NCBI RefSeq assembly: GCF_020539505.1
Contig: NZ_JACDXW010000003.1
Span: 62,001 to 126,000, forward strand
Source of the DNA: Mesopusillimonas faecipullorum
Lineage (GTDB): Bacteria; Pseudomonadota; Gammaproteobacteria; Burkholderiales; Burkholderiaceae_B
DNA length: 64,000 nt
Direction: 5' to 3'
Within the stretch, counting starts at the first letter, position 1; each line of letters begins with the position of its first letter. A program made the position numbers and the translations under genes. This document shows, in pieces, positions 41,824-51,977 of the stretch. The notes under the pieces are model-generated. The model was not told the origin of the DNA. It worked only from the letters and a program-made list of their open reading frames with translations, and ran no database searches.

Positions 41824-43245
41824 TTAACTCGTCACCAGCACCTTGCCTGGGTTCATCAAGCCCTGAGGGTCGAGCGCTTGCTTGATTCTGTGCATCAGGG
41901 CCATTTCAACCGGGTCTTTGTACTGGGGCAGGATATCCCGCTTTAGCTGCCCAACGCCGTGCTCTGCGCTGATAGAGCCTTTTAAGCTGTGCACACAATC
42001 GTGCACGATGCGGTAGACGTCTTCTTGGCGCGCCAGCAGTGCGTCTTCGCTCATGTCGGGGCCGCGTGCCACGTTGTAGTGCAAGTTGCCGTCGCCCAAA
42101 TGCCCGAAGATGATGTGGCGTATGCCTGGCACAGCGGCTTGCAAGGCGGCATTGGCACGTTCAATGAAATCGGCAATATTGGAAACCGGCAACGAGACAT
42201 CGTGCTTGATGCTCTTGCCCGTGTCTTTTTCTGCCAAAGGAATGCTTTCACGCAAATGCCACAAGGCCTTGCTTTGCGTGATGTTTTCGGCAATCACCGC
42301 ATCCAGCACCCTGCCGGCTTCCAGAAGCTCGCCAACCACCGCTTCGAAACGCTCGCGTGCATGCGTCTCGCTTTCGCTGTCAGAGAGCTCAAGCAAGGCA
42401 AACCAAGGGCTGGCGGCTGACTCGCCCTCGAAGGGCAAGCGCTGCTGGGGATAGCATTGGTTGACCAGGCGCAAGCAATCGCCGGCCATAAGCTCGTACC
42501 CCGTGAGGGAGGCGCCGAAGCCTTGGCGGGCGGCGGACAATACCGCAATGGCGTCATCCAGCGAACCCAGCGCCAGCAAGGCCGTGCATTGCGCCACCGG
42601 TAAGGGATACAGCTTGAGCGTAGCCGCGGTAATAATGCCCAATGTGCCTTCGCTGCCTATGAAAAGGTTGCGCAGATCGTAGCCGGTGTTGTCTTTGCGC
42701 AGGCCGCGCAAACCGCGCCATATTTCGCCTTGCGGCGTGACGACTTCGAGGCCCAAGACCAGGTCACGTGTATTGCCGTAACGCAGTACTTGAGTGCCCC
42801 CCGCATTGGTGGCCAAGTTGCCGCCTATGGTGCAACTGCCTTCTGCGGCCAAACTGAGCGGAAACAACCTGCCTGCATCGCGCGCGGCTTGCTGCAGGTT
42901 TTGCAATATGCAGCCCGCCTCGACATCCATGGTGTCGTTGGCGCTGTCGATATGGCGGATGCGGTTCAGTCTAGCGGTGGAAAGCACGACAGCATTGCCG
43001 CTCATATCGGGCGTGGCGGCCCCGCATAAACCCGTGTTCCCCCCCTGAGGAACAATAGGTGTTGCGTGCTGGGCGCAAAGCTTGACCACTTGTGCGACTT
43101 CTTCGGTAGAGCCAGGCCGCACGACGGCCAGCGCTTTGCCGTGATAGCGCTCGCGCCAGTCAGCCACATAGGGCGCGGTCTCGTCGCCCAGCAATACGTA
43201 TTCCGCGCCCAACAGGTCCGTCAAGGCTTTAACCAGATCGTTCAT
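41824..43245 (-). CDS. FAD-linked D-2-hydroxyacid dehydrogenase (D-lactate / D-2-hydroxyglutarate type)
   Basis: A 473-residue flavoprotein of the FAD-binding-4 family with a C-terminal FAD-oxidase domain. PQGGNTGLCGAATP and GGNLATNAGGTQVLRYGNTRDLVLGLEVV are the FAD-binding motifs. FGHLGDGNLHYNV and SISAEHGVGQLKR carry the metal- and substrate-binding histidines. Candidates are D-lactate, D-2-hydroxyglutarate or glycolate; the family gives no firm choice. No partner iron-sulfur subunit is adjacent. ATG 43245 is chosen (MNDLVKAL); the frame extends 17 codons upstream. Confidence 0.88.
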   Translation of the reverse strand: MNDLVKALTDLLGAEYVLLGDETAPYVADWRERYHGKALAVVRPGSTEEVAQVVKLCAQHATPIVPQGGNTGLCGAATPDMSGNAVVLSTARLNRIRHIDSANDTMDVEAGCILQNLQQAARDAGRLFPLSLAAEGSCTIGGNLATNAGGTQVLRYGNTRDLVLGLEVVTPQGEIWRGLRGLRKDNTGYDLRNLFIGSEGTLGIITAATLKLYPLPVAQCTALLALGSLDDAIAVLSAARQGFGASLTGYELMAGDCLRLVNQCYPQQRLPFEGESAASPWFALLELSDSESETHARERFEAVVGELLEAGRVLDAVIAENITQSKALWHLRESIPLAEKDTGKSIKHDVSLPVSNIADFIERANAALQAAVPGIRHIIFGHLGDGNLHYNVARGPDMSEDALLARQEDVYRIVHDCVHSLKGSISAEHGVGQLKRDILPQYKDPVEMALMHRIKQALDPQGLMNPGKVLVTS

Positions 43246-43447
43246 GCTCAACCATTCCAGTGAACACCGGCGTTTCCGGGCAGCCGGCAGGCCCAACAGG
43301 CCGCCTTTGAATGGGCAACGCTGCTTTCATGATTTCATCCATGCATTGTAGCCGCGCCGCGCCCAGAGGCGGTCTGCCCGGAGTAGGTTTAAGCCTTGCC
43401 TATGTCATAATCCACCCACTATTGGGTTCCTAAAAGGACATCACGCC

Positions 43448-44830
43448 GTGACACAAAACACGCTTCCCAACGCCGTATTCAAGGCCTACGACATTCGCGG
43501 CATAGTGCCCGATCAACTCAATAATCGATTTGCCCAGTTGCTGGGCCGCGCTTTGGCGCAGCAAGCCAAGAAAGCCGGTGTTTCCACCTTGGTGGTTGGA
43601 TACGACGGTCGACTGAGCTCTCCTACTTTGTCTACCGCGCTGCAAGAGGGCATTATGGCCGGCGGGGTCGACACCCTGGATCTGGGCATGGTGCCTACGC
43701 CGCTGGTGTACTTTGCCGCACATACCCAAAAAACCGGCTCGGGCGTGGCCATTACCGGCAGCCATAACCCGCCGCAGTACAACGGCTTCAAAATGATGGT
43801 GGGCGGCATTACGCTGCATGGGCCGCTGGTGCAAGAGCTCAAACACATCATGCTAGACCCGGGTGAAGGCGAAGGTGGCGGCTCGCGTCGCCAACTCGAC
43901 ATCGTTCCCGCCTACATTCAGCGCATTGTCGAAGACGTCAAGCTGGCGCGCCCCATGAAGATCGCCATCGATTGCGGCAACGGCGTGGCCGGCGCGGTCG
44001 CCCCCCAATTGTTTGAGGCGCTGGGCTGCGAAGTCGATACTTTGTTCTGCGAAGTTGACGGCCGTTTCCCCAACCATCATCCCGATCCTGCCGACCCACA
44101 CAACCTTGAAGACCTTATCCGTCACGTGCAGCAAACCGATTGCGAAATCGGGCTGGCCTTCGACGGTGACGGCGACCGTCTGGGCGTGGTGACGAAAACC
44201 GGTGAAATCATTTGGCCCGATCGTCAGATGATTCTCTATGCACGCGACATTTTGTCCCGCCAACCCGGCGCCACCATTATTTATGACGTCAAATGCAGCC
44301 GTCATCTGGGCGAATCCATACGCCAAGCCGGCGGAGAGCCCCTGATGTGGCAAACCGGCCATTCCATGATCAAGGCCAAACTAGCTGAAACCGGTGCACC
44401 GCTGGCCGGCGAAATGAGCGGCCACACGTTTTTCAAAGAACGCTGGTTTGGCTTCGACGACGGCCTTTACACGGGTGCCCGTCTGCTGGAAATTCTGGCA
44501 CGTGACGCCAACCCCACCGCCGTTCTGGAAGCCCTGCCCAAGGATATCTCCACGCCTGAACTCAAACTGGAGATGCAAGAAGGCCAGCCACATGCCTTGA
44601 TCCGCGAGCTTCAGAGCAATGGCCGCTTCCCCACGGCCCAAGCGCTTAATACCATAGACGGCGTGCGTGCCGAGTATGCCGACGGTTTCGGTTTGGCACG
44701 GGCGTCTAACACGACACCAGTGGTGGTGCTGCGCTTTGAGGCGGAAACCCAGGAAGCCTTAGCACGCATACAAGCAGAGTTTCGCGCTGCATTGACGCCT
44801 TTGGCCGGCGAAGCCAGGCTACCTTTTTAA
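43448..44830 (+). CDS. algC: phosphoglucomutase/phosphomannomutase
   Basis: A 460-residue alpha-D-phosphohexomutase. The phosphoserine is S105 in TGSHNPPQYNGFKM, the metal loop is FDGDGDRLGVV, and the sugar-binding loop is GEMSGHTFFKERWFGFDD. It starts with GTG at 43448 preceded by AAGGA. It supplies mannose 1-phosphate or glucose 1-phosphate for nucleotide sugars. It converges on the polysaccharide operon, whose precursors it may help make. Confidence 0.93.
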   Translation: MTQNTLPNAVFKAYDIRGIVPDQLNNRFAQLLGRALAQQAKKAGVSTLVVGYDGRLSSPTLSTALQEGIMAGGVDTLDLGMVPTPLVYFAAHTQKTGSGVAITGSHNPPQYNGFKMMVGGITLHGPLVQELKHIMLDPGEGEGGGSRRQLDIVPAYIQRIVEDVKLARPMKIAIDCGNGVAGAVAPQLFEALGCEVDTLFCEVDGRFPNHHPDPADPHNLEDLIRHVQQTDCEIGLAFDGDGDRLGVVTKTGEIIWPDRQMILYARDILSRQPGATIIYDVKCSRHLGESIRQAGGEPLMWQTGHSMIKAKLAETGAPLAGEMSGHTFFKERWFGFDDGLYTGARLLEILARDANPTAVLEALPKDISTPELKLEMQEGQPHALIRELQSNGRFPTAQALNTIDGVRAEYADGFGLARASNTTPVVVLRFEAETQEALARIQAEFRAALTPLAGEARLPF

Positions 44831-44834
44831 AGTC

Positions 44835-44864
44835 GTAAAAGGGGCGCCACTGGCGCCCTTTTAC
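44835..44864. terminator. bidirectional terminator between algC and the polysaccharide operon
   Basis: GTAAAAGGGGCGCC pairs with GGCGCCCTTTTAC around ACT, with one extra G in the left arm. The A-run before and T-run after the GC-rich stem make it usable on both strands, right between the two convergent genes. Confidence 0.8.
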
Positions 44865-44892
44865 TTTCCACGTGTTCGTCTGCTTTACACCA

Positions 44893-47244
44893 TCAGGCTT
44901 TACCGGTGTTCGTCAGTTCGCGATAGAGCGCCACATGGCGACGCACCACCTCGCGAATATCGAATGCCTCTTCGGCCAATTCACGGCTGGCACGCCCCAT
45001 GGTGGTACGCAACTCGACATCACCCGCCAAGCGCTGTACGGCTTCGCAGAGCGCGACGGCATCTCGCACGGGCACCAGCAGGCCCGTCACATCCGGCGTT
45101 ATCGCGTCTCTGCAACCCGGCACATCGGTGGTGACCACGGCGCGCCCGCAAGCCGCCGCCTCGATCAAGGACTTGGGCAAACCCTCGCGATACGAGGGCA
45201 ATACGGCGATATGGCAGTCGCGATAAAGCCCTGCAATATCGTGTTGCTCACCCAACCAGGTGACGACGCCTTCAGTCTGCCATTGCAAGAGTTCTTGTTC
45301 GGTCACACTAGCCGGATTGCCTGGGTCCGGACTGCCCGCCAACACCCAGCGCAAGCCGTGGGGTTGCCCGGCAGCGAGTCTGGCTGCCTCGACAAACTCA
45401 CGTACGCCTTTGTCTGCCAGCATGCGCGCCACCATTAGTGCTACCGGCGGCCCCTCAGGCTCGGGAAAAGCTTGGTACGCAGTCAAGTCCACCCCAGAGC
45501 CACGAATCAGCACAATTTGCCCAGACCTGACCGCACCGGCCTGCTGCAGCACTTCGGCATCATTGCGGTTCTGAAAAATCACTCGGCTGTTAGGATGCCC
45601 CAGCGCCAGGCGGTACAAGACGGTGACGATGCGACGCACCCACACGCCCTTGCGGCTATTGTCCAGAAACAAAAAGCCCAGACCGGATATAGCCGCCATG
45701 TAAGCGGGCACCCGTGCGAGTCGAGCCGCAATCCCGGCGTATAGCACCGGTTTGATCGTCACCGCGTGGATCAGGTCGGGCCTGATCTGCCGAAACAAGC
45801 GCCACATAGCCCAAATACTGTGTACTTCCTGCAAGGGATTCCCGCCGCTGCGAGAAAGCGGAATTACGTGATGCGTGAGGCCGTGCTCGTTGATTTGCGC
45901 AACAGCCGGTCCGTCCATGGTGGCCACATGGACATCGAAACCCGCATCACGAGCCCCCAAGGCCAGCGGCAAACGATGCGACATGAAGAAGGCGGGATTG
46001 TTGATCACAAAGCACAAGCGTGGGCCCGCCGCACGCTTGTCGCTCTTGGAATGAGCTCGCGTTTCTTCTTGTGCCATGGTTCTCCAAACATTGTCGTAAG
46101 CCTGAACCATGCGCGTCAGACCATATTCACCGGCTATACGCTCACGCGCATTCAACAGCTTCTGCCGCGTTTCGGGCAGTGGCAATACTTGCAAAGCCTG
46201 CAGCATGGCTTCGGCCAAGGCTGGCGCGTTGCGCGGTGGGGCCACCCAACCATCAGCGCCTACGATACGTGCTGCATCCCCTACATCCGTGACCACACAA
46301 GCCACCCCCGTCGCCATGGCTTCGGCCACGACATTAGGAAAGCCTTCGGCCATACTGGAAAGCACGTGCATATCCAGCGCATTCATGACCTCGGGCACAT
46401 CGTCTCGCCGCCCTAGCAGCATCACTTGCTCACGCAGCCCATGCTGGTCAATCAGCGCCATCAAGGCCGCATTCTCTGCTGAAATGCCATCCCCCAGCAA
46501 CACGGCCTTCAGCCCACTGTGTTGACGTGCGCATAGCGCAAAAGCCGCCAGAAAGTTGCCGTGGTCCTTAAGGGGATTCCATCGCGCCACGCTCCCTATC
46601 AGCAAGGCTCCGTCTTGGACACCCCACTGCGCCCGCAAGCGCGCGCGTGCCTGGGCGTCAGGGCGCCAACGCGACAGATCGTAGCCATTGGGAATGACTT
46701 GCATAATGTCGGCCCGATAGCCCCACTGCTGGTGTCGACGGCTGGCCTCTTGGGCGCAGGCGACTATGCGCGCGGGCACCCATTTGGACAACCTGGCACA
46801 CAGCCAGGCGGAAACACGTGAAGCACGACTACCTTGCGCCAGGTTGGCGCCCGAGTTGCGTATGCCCCACGACACTGCGCGTATACCAGCCAATCGGGCT
46901 ACGACACCGCCAATCAAATCAGCGTGATACATCCAGGTCTGCACCACGTTCGGACGTTCACGTTTGAGCAAGGCGTAAAGCTGCCGCAAACCGCTCAGGC
47001 TGGGGCGTCCAGACGGCATGCCCAGCGTCGTCACCGCTACGCCGGCAGCGCGTAAACGCTCGCCGAATACCCCTTCATCTGTCAGAGACACCACATGGTG
47101 CTGAATCTGCTGCCCGGGCGCCGTTACCAGTCGGTACAGTACCGTTTCGGCTCCGCCCTGCCCTAAGCCGGAAATAATATGCACTACCCTGAAAGGCGTT
47201 TGGCCTTCGTGTGTAGGGGGCACTAGGGATGTCTGTTCGCTCAT
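44893..47244 (-). CDS. tandem glycosyltransferase: two GT4 enzymes in one polypeptide
   Basis: A 783-residue protein comprising two complete GT-B glycosyltransferases of family GT4. The first spans about 18-388 (VVHIISGLGQGGAETVLYRL; AEGFPNVVAEAMATG with the nucleotide-binding glutamates). The second spans about 408-780 (RLCFVINNPAFFMSHRLPLA; REGLPKSLIEAAACGRAVV). They are joined by a short basic linker near 390-407. M390 of the linker, at base 46077, is preceded by GGAG nine bases upstream, so the second enzyme might also be made alone. It is the last gene of the polysaccharide operon and overlaps the preceding gene by four bases (ATGA). Donor and acceptor sugars are unknown. Confidence 0.9.
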   Translation of the reverse strand: MSEQTSLVPPTHEGQTPFRVVHIISGLGQGGAETVLYRLVTAPGQQIQHHVVSLTDEGVFGERLRAAGVAVTTLGMPSGRPSLSGLRQLYALLKRERPNVVQTWMYHADLIGGVVARLAGIRAVSWGIRNSGANLAQGSRASRVSAWLCARLSKWVPARIVACAQEASRRHQQWGYRADIMQVIPNGYDLSRWRPDAQARARLRAQWGVQDGALLIGSVARWNPLKDHGNFLAAFALCARQHSGLKAVLLGDGISAENAALMALIDQHGLREQVMLLGRRDDVPEVMNALDMHVLSSMAEGFPNVVAEAMATGVACVVTDVGDAARIVGADGWVAPPRNAPALAEAMLQALQVLPLPETRQKLLNARERIAGEYGLTRMVQAYDNVWRTMAQEETRAHSKSDKRAAGPRLCFVINNPAFFMSHRLPLALGARDAGFDVHVATMDGPAVAQINEHGLTHHVIPLSRSGGNPLQEVHSIWAMWRLFRQIRPDLIHAVTIKPVLYAGIAARLARVPAYMAAISGLGFLFLDNSRKGVWVRRIVTVLYRLALGHPNSRVIFQNRNDAEVLQQAGAVRSGQIVLIRGSGVDLTAYQAFPEPEGPPVALMVARMLADKGVREFVEAARLAAGQPHGLRWVLAGSPDPGNPASVTEQELLQWQTEGVVTWLGEQHDIAGLYRDCHIAVLPSYREGLPKSLIEAAACGRAVVTTDVPGCRDAITPDVTGLLVPVRDAVALCEAVQRLAGDVELRTTMGRASRELAEEAFDIREVVRRHVALYRELTNTGKA

Positions 47245-48374
47245 AAGCCTCCTGCTTGGGTCACATCACGCAGAACCGTCTGCCACTGAGCCAAGACCGC
47301 TGGCAGCCCATAGCGTGACCGTACCGACTGCGCCGCACTATCACCCAAAGTGAGCCGTAAATTTGCGTCACTCATCAAGCGGGACAGCGACTGACTTAAA
47401 GCCGCTTCGTCCCCCAAAGGGACGAGCAAGGCGTCCTCGCCCTGGCGCGTCATCTCAGCCGGCCCACTGGGGCAGTCCATGACCACGCAAGGCAGCCCCA
47501 AGGCCATGGATTCCAGCAACACATTAGGAAAACCTTCAATGGCGGAAACCATGGCAAATGCGTCAGCCTTGGACAGCGCTTGCCAGGGCTGGCTGGTGTT
47601 ACCCGCCAACTGGATGCGAGCGCCCAAACCCGCCGCATCTATCTGCTGGTGCAAAGATTCGCGCATGGGCCCCTCACCCCAGATCGTCAGGTGCCAATCG
47701 GGATATTGATCTGCCAACTGCGCAAAAACGCGTATCAGTAAGTCGAACTGTTTGGACGGAATCAGCCGCCCCATGGCTGCAAGCTGGCGTATTGGAGGCG
47801 AAGCGGAAGCATCTGCTTTTGTCTGGCTTGCAACTTGCATGCCCGCCAAAGCATCGGGAAGGGGGTTGCTGATCGCAACGACATGGCGCGCACCCGGTGC
47901 TTGGCTCAACATGCCTTGTATGGCGGCTTCGGTTTGCACTACCACGCTGGCAGCCCGTGGATACAGCATGCGCCGCAACAGCTTCAAGACGCGCCCCGCA
48001 CTTCGGCCATGTACAGGATCGGTGCGCTCTGACACAACCACAGGAATTCCCAAACCCCAGGCTGCCATCAATGCCATGACATTGACGTTGGTCAGGAAGG
48101 AGACAACTACGTCAGGCTTGCGGGTGCGCATCAAGGTGCGCAAGGCCGCCAATTTACGCAGACTTAAACCAGCTTGGCTGCCAGGCGTCACGTCATCGGC
48201 CAAATGATAAAGGTCTACGTTCGAATCCAGGGGATAGAAGCACTCGCCTTTGGGAATAAAGGTCGTCGTCAGCGTTACCGCATGCCCCGCTTGGGCCCAG
48301 GCGCTGGCAAGCGTAGTGGCCACCCTTTCGGCCCCTCCTGCGCCCAGCCGCCCCACCAGGAACAATATGCGCAT
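47241..48374 (-). CDS. glycosyltransferase family 4
   Basis: A 377-residue GT-B glycosyltransferase. FLVGRLGAGGAERVATTLASAW at the N-terminus is the acceptor-side glycine loop (split here by reading). MGRLIPSKQFDLLIRVFAQL and IEGFPNVLLESMALGLPCVV hold the donor-site Arg/Lys and Glu residues. GGAG nine bases before ATG 48374 fixes the start. It overlaps the tandem glycosyltransferase by four bases and follows a related GT4 gene by 20. Confidence 0.92.
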   Translation of the reverse strand: MRILFLVGRLGAGGAERVATTLASAWAQAGHAVTLTTTFIPKGECFYPLDSNVDLYHLADDVTPGSQAGLSLRKLAALRTLMRTRKPDVVVSFLTNVNVMALMAAWGLGIPVVVSERTDPVHGRSAGRVLKLLRRMLYPRAASVVVQTEAAIQGMLSQAPGARHVVAISNPLPDALAGMQVASQTKADASASPPIRQLAAMGRLIPSKQFDLLIRVFAQLADQYPDWHLTIWGEGPMRESLHQQIDAAGLGARIQLAGNTSQPWQALSKADAFAMVSAIEGFPNVLLESMALGLPCVVMDCPSGPAEMTRQGEDALLVPLGDEAALSQSLSRLMSDANLRLTLGDSAAQSVRSRYGLPAVLAQWQTVLRDVTQAGGL

Positions 48375-48394
48375 GCTGCAATCTCCTGTTTGCG

Positions 48395-49516
48395 TCAGTC
48401 TCTCAGTTGCTCGTCCCACAGGCGCATGACGCGTGCGGGCGAGAAACGCTCCTTCACATCGACCGCCCGCCGGGCATACATTTGCCGTTTATGGCTGTGC
48501 ATCATCAAGTCGGCCAAGGCTTCAGCCAAAGCGGAAACATCCCCGCTGGGGCGAACCAATACGCCGTCAATATCGGGACGGATGATTTCGCGCGGCCCGG
48601 TGTCGCAGTCGAAAGCCACACAAGGCAAGCCGCTGGCCATGGCTTCCAACAGGGTGTTGGACAAGCCCTCGGCACGCGAGCTAAGCACGTACATGTCCGA
48701 CTGTTCGTACCACTGACCCACATTACCAACACGGCCAGGCATGCTGACGCGCTCTGTCAAACCCAGTTCTTCTATCTGTTTTTGCAGGGGGTCACGCAAT
48801 GCGCCTTCGCCCAAGATGACGAGGTCCCACTCAGGCCGCTGAGCGGCAACGCGCGCAAAAGCCTCGATCAAAAGATCGAAACCCTTGAGTGTGTGCAGCC
48901 GCCCTACCGCCAGCAAGCGTAAACGCCCATGACGCTCAGGCGGCTCGACAACAGGATCAGCGGGCATCAAGGGCCATCTGACCGAATTGGGTATGACGGC
49001 GACTTTCGAGCCCGGCAGGTTCTGCTCTACCCAGGCTGCCGTGCCAGAGGTCAAGGTGATGACTTTAGACGCCTGCGGATAAGCTTTCTTGCGCAAATAA
49101 CGCCACAGCCCCGAGATGCTTTGAACCGGCGGATGTGTGTGTTCGGTAGCGATGACACGACAACGCAAGCCTCTTGCCGCCACAACCGCCAGCACGGACG
49201 ACGTGGTCATCATGCCCAGCACGACATCGGGACGGGTGCGGCGAATGAGCCGGCGCAAACGCCAAACGCGGCGCAGGTTAAGGCACAAGCCCTCGAACAA
49301 GCCGCGACTTTCCTGAGCCAGGCCCAATACCACCCGGTCAACGGAAGGGGGCAAGTCGTAAGCGTCTTCAGAGGCGTCAGCACGCGTGCTGATCGTGACT
49401 TGCCTACCCTTGGCCGCCCAGTACTCGGCCAGGTCGACGGCCACCCGCTCGGCACCTCCTCCGCCTAACGAGCGGATGACAATCAGGATACGTAAGGGAC
49501 GGCTAGGGCTGGACAC
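48395..49516 (-). CDS. glycosyltransferase family 4
   Basis: A 373-residue GT-B enzyme similar in plan to its neighbour: IRSLGGGGAERVAVDLAEYW at the N-terminus, VGRLHTLKGFDLLIEAFARV and RAEGLSNTLLEAMASGLPC in the C-terminal domain. GTG 49516 is taken as start, 14 bases inside the flippase gene; the frame is open much further up but there overlaps the flippase deeply. The similar N-termini of this, the next gene and the first half of the tandem enzyme suggest local gene duplication. Confidence 0.9.
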   Translation of the reverse strand: MSSPSRPLRILIVIRSLGGGGAERVAVDLAEYWAAKGRQVTISTRADASEDAYDLPPSVDRVVLGLAQESRGLFEGLCLNLRRVWRLRRLIRRTRPDVVLGMMTTSSVLAVVAARGLRCRVIATEHTHPPVQSISGLWRYLRKKAYPQASKVITLTSGTAAWVEQNLPGSKVAVIPNSVRWPLMPADPVVEPPERHGRLRLLAVGRLHTLKGFDLLIEAFARVAAQRPEWDLVILGEGALRDPLQKQIEELGLTERVSMPGRVGNVGQWYEQSDMYVLSSRAEGLSNTLLEAMASGLPCVAFDCDTGPREIIRPDIDGVLVRPSGDVSALAEALADLMMHSHKRQMYARRAVDVKERFSPARVMRLWDEQLRD

Positions 49517-50864
49517 GTTTTTTCTCTTGAGGGACAGCAGGCGGGCGCCAAGCCACGCACAAATAGCAGGTAAAGGACAGCGCATACATGCCGACGGTAG
49601 CCAGCATAATGCCGGACACGCCCATGCTGGGCGCCAACAACAGGTTGAGCAAGGCCTTGATACCGAAGTTGGCAACGGCAATCAAGGCCATGATACGGTA
49701 ACGCCCCTGGCTGGCCAGCAACTGCACCAACACAAGTACGCCAAAATAGAAAGGCAGTTGCAATAAGCCCCAACGCAAGGCCTGGGCGACCTCAAGCGTA
49801 TCCTGAGCCGTAAAGGCACCACGCTCGAACAGCAAAGCCACTCCCCAAGGTGCCAGCGCCCACCCCACAGCCGTCGCCACTGCGCCCGCGCCCAACATGG
49901 CAACTGACCACTTCAGCGCCATGGCTCGGGCTCTAGTCTCATCGCCTTGTCGTTGCACATCGGCCAGCACCGGCAAGGCCGCACGCCCCACTGACGCTGC
50001 ACCAACGCCCAACACCAGCGACAGCAACCGGGCCGCATAGCCCAAGGTGGCATTGGCGTTCTGGCCCAAATTGGCAGCCGTATATTGATCAATGGGTCCA
50101 ACGAAGCTCATGGCCACCTGCCCGACTATCATGACACCTGCGGCAGCCAGCATGCCCGACCAGGCTGGAGAAGTCAGCCCCAGGCACGGCCTACCCCACA
50201 TGCCGTCAGCGCGAGCCGCCAATTTCAGTTGCCACGCACATTGAATCAAGTAGCCAATCAACGTGCCCCACAATAAGGGCGCCACGCTGCAGTCGTCGGC
50301 GGCCAACATCACCCAGGCCAGAATCGCCAAGGCAGGCACGCTATCGAGCAAGGTATTGATATGACGTTCGCGCGCACGCAGACGGGCCGCGCTTAAGCCG
50401 GTGATGAGCGTCAAGAACGCAGCCGGTGCGAAAGCCAGCAACAGGGTGGCACTCATATCGCGCACTTCCGGCGCCAGGCCTCGCCCACCCCAATGCAAAA
50501 CCCACGGCCACACCAGCCAGGTGAGGCCCGCCAAACCTAGGCCCAGCAGTAGCAATGCGCCCTGCAGCTCACCTAGGAATCGGGCTTGGCCGGAAGCACT
50601 GTCGTTGCGCATGCGCACCAGCACGGGGATGAGCACAACGGACAAGGCGCCCACCAGCGTCACCGGCAACCAACTGGCCATGGTCATGGTGAACTGATAG
50701 GCATCGACGACATCACTGATGCCGTATCGGTAAGCCACAGCCATTTCCTTGGCTGCACCCGCAAATTTCCCCAGCAGCAGGAAAAACGCGACTCGCGCCG
50801 CCCCTCGGGCAATGCGGCGATGATCTGCGTGCAAGCCCTCCAGCTTGCGCAGTATCCGCTTCAT
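49503..50864 (-). CDS. MurJ/MviN-family lipid-linked glycan flippase
   Basis: A 453-residue membrane protein with about 14 hydrophobic segments, of the MOP superfamily. Features are the N-terminal FLLLGKFAGAAKEMAVAYRYG, and LLFERGAFTAQDT, the loop typical of MurJ rather than Wzx. In a polysaccharide operon it probably flips the undecaprenyl-linked repeat unit across the inner membrane. The housekeeping murJ is expected elsewhere. The gene lies 51 bases after the epimerase and overlaps the next glycosyltransferase. Confidence 0.85.
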   Translation of the reverse strand: MKRILRKLEGLHADHRRIARGAARVAFFLLLGKFAGAAKEMAVAYRYGISDVVDAYQFTMTMASWLPVTLVGALSVVLIPVLVRMRNDSASGQARFLGELQGALLLLGLGLAGLTWLVWPWVLHWGGRGLAPEVRDMSATLLLAFAPAAFLTLITGLSAARLRARERHINTLLDSVPALAILAWVMLAADDCSVAPLLWGTLIGYLIQCAWQLKLAARADGMWGRPCLGLTSPAWSGMLAAAGVMIVGQVAMSFVGPIDQYTAANLGQNANATLGYAARLLSLVLGVGAASVGRAALPVLADVQRQGDETRARAMALKWSVAMLGAGAVATAVGWALAPWGVALLFERGAFTAQDTLEVAQALRWGLLQLPFYFGVLVLVQLLASQGRYRIMALIAVANFGIKALLNLLLAPSMGVSGIMLATVGMYALSFTCYLCVAWRPPAVPQEKKRVQP

Positions 50865-50915
50865 GCGCGGTCGCCGCCTGCCAAGCCTGCCTTCATCCCA
50901 TCAACTCCGCCGGCG

Positions 50916-51941
50916 CTAGCCCAGAAAGCGCACGTACCAAGGCATGGCGGCCTGGATACCGCGCGCCACGTCGAACTGCGGCTCGTAACCGAGTTGCTGC
51001 CTAGCCTTGCTGATATCGGCTTGAGAATGCCTGACGTCACCAGCGCGAAAATCCCTATGCTGAGGCTCGAGCTTGTAGTCGATATCAAGAGGGCGCAATG
51101 CCTGCACCAGCTGATCGAACAGTTGATTCAGGGTGGTGCGTTGGTTGAAGGCAACGTTGTAGACTTCGTGCTCGGTGGCTTTCACGGCAAGAGAAGCCAG
51201 AATATTGGCCTGCACCGCGTTGTCTACATAGCAGAAGTCCCGGCTGGTTTCACCGTCGCCATTGATCACCACCACCTCGTCGCGAATCATGGCCGCCACC
51301 CACTTTGGAATGACTGCGGCATAAGCCCCGTTGGGATCTTGGCGCTTACCGAACACGTTGAAGTAACGCAGACCTGTGCTGCCCAGACCGTAGGCGCGGG
51401 CAAACACATCGGCATACAACTCGTTGACGTACTTGGTGACGGCATAGGGTGAAAGCGGCTTGCCTATGCGGTCTTCTATCTTGGGCAGGGCTTCGTGATC
51501 ACCGTAGGTAGAGCTAGAGGCGGCATACACGAAAGACTGCACTTTGGCGTCGCGCGCCGCGACCAGCATGTTCAGGAAACCGGAGACGTTGACGCTGTTG
51601 CTGGTGATGGGGTCCTCCAGCGAGCGCGGCACAGAGCCCAGCGCCGCTTGGTGTAATACCCGTTCAACCCCCACCATGGCTTCATGGCAGGTGTCGAGAT
51701 CGCGAATATCCCCTTCAATGAAGCGGAACCTGGCCCAACGTTCGGCCCCCACCGTAGCCGCCACCTCGTCTAGATTGCGTCTATGGCCAGTCGCGAAATT
51801 ATCCAAGCCCACCACGGTTTGGTCCAGCTGCAATAAGGCTTCCAGCAAGTTGGAACCAATAAAGCCCGCGCAGCCGGTAACCAACCAGCGACCAGGCTGA
51901 GCCCGCAATTGCTCACATACGGTCTGATAACGATTTTCCAT
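50916..51941 (-). CDS. wbpP: UDP-N-acetylhexosamine(uronic acid) 4-epimerase, WbpP/TviC type
   Basis: A 341-residue extended short-chain dehydrogenase. NAD binding is by [12 protein letters not shown] (23-34), and the catalytic residues are in [15 protein letters not shown] and [13 protein letters not shown] (Ser-Tyr-Lys). The long N-terminal lead of about 18 residues and SSSTYGDH are typical of WbpP/TviC, which interconvert UDP-GlcNAc(A) and UDP-GalNAc(A). AAGG six bases before ATG 51941. It lies downstream of a TviB-like dehydrogenase, suggesting synthesis of UDP-GalNAcA. Confidence 0.92.
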   Translation of the reverse strand: MENRYQTVCEQLRAQPGRWLVTGCAGFIGSNLLEALLQLDQTVVGLDNFATGHRRNLDEVAATVGAERWARFRFIEGDIRDLDTCHEAMVGVERVLHQAALGSVPRSLEDPITSNSVNVSGFLNMLVAARDAKVQSFVYAASSSTYGDHEALPKIEDRIGKPLSPYAVTKYVNELYADVFARAYGLGSTGLRYFNVFGKRQDPNGAYAAVIPKWVAAMIRDEVVVINGDGETSRDFCYVDNAVQANILASLAVKATEHEVYNVAFNQRTTLNQLFDQLVQALRPLDIDYKLEPQHRDFRAGDVRHSQADISKARQQLGYEPQFDVARGIQAAMPWYVRFLG

Positions 51942-51977
51942 GCTTGCCTTTTCTACTTTGATGACGCCTGAACGTGC

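Noticed and set aside
48395-49681. Longer start (49681) for the glycosyltransferase
   Set aside because: The extra ~55 codons lie inside the MurJ-type gene and read as Cys/Pro/Trp-rich non-protein sequence. The glycosyltransferase fold begins only at about 49495.
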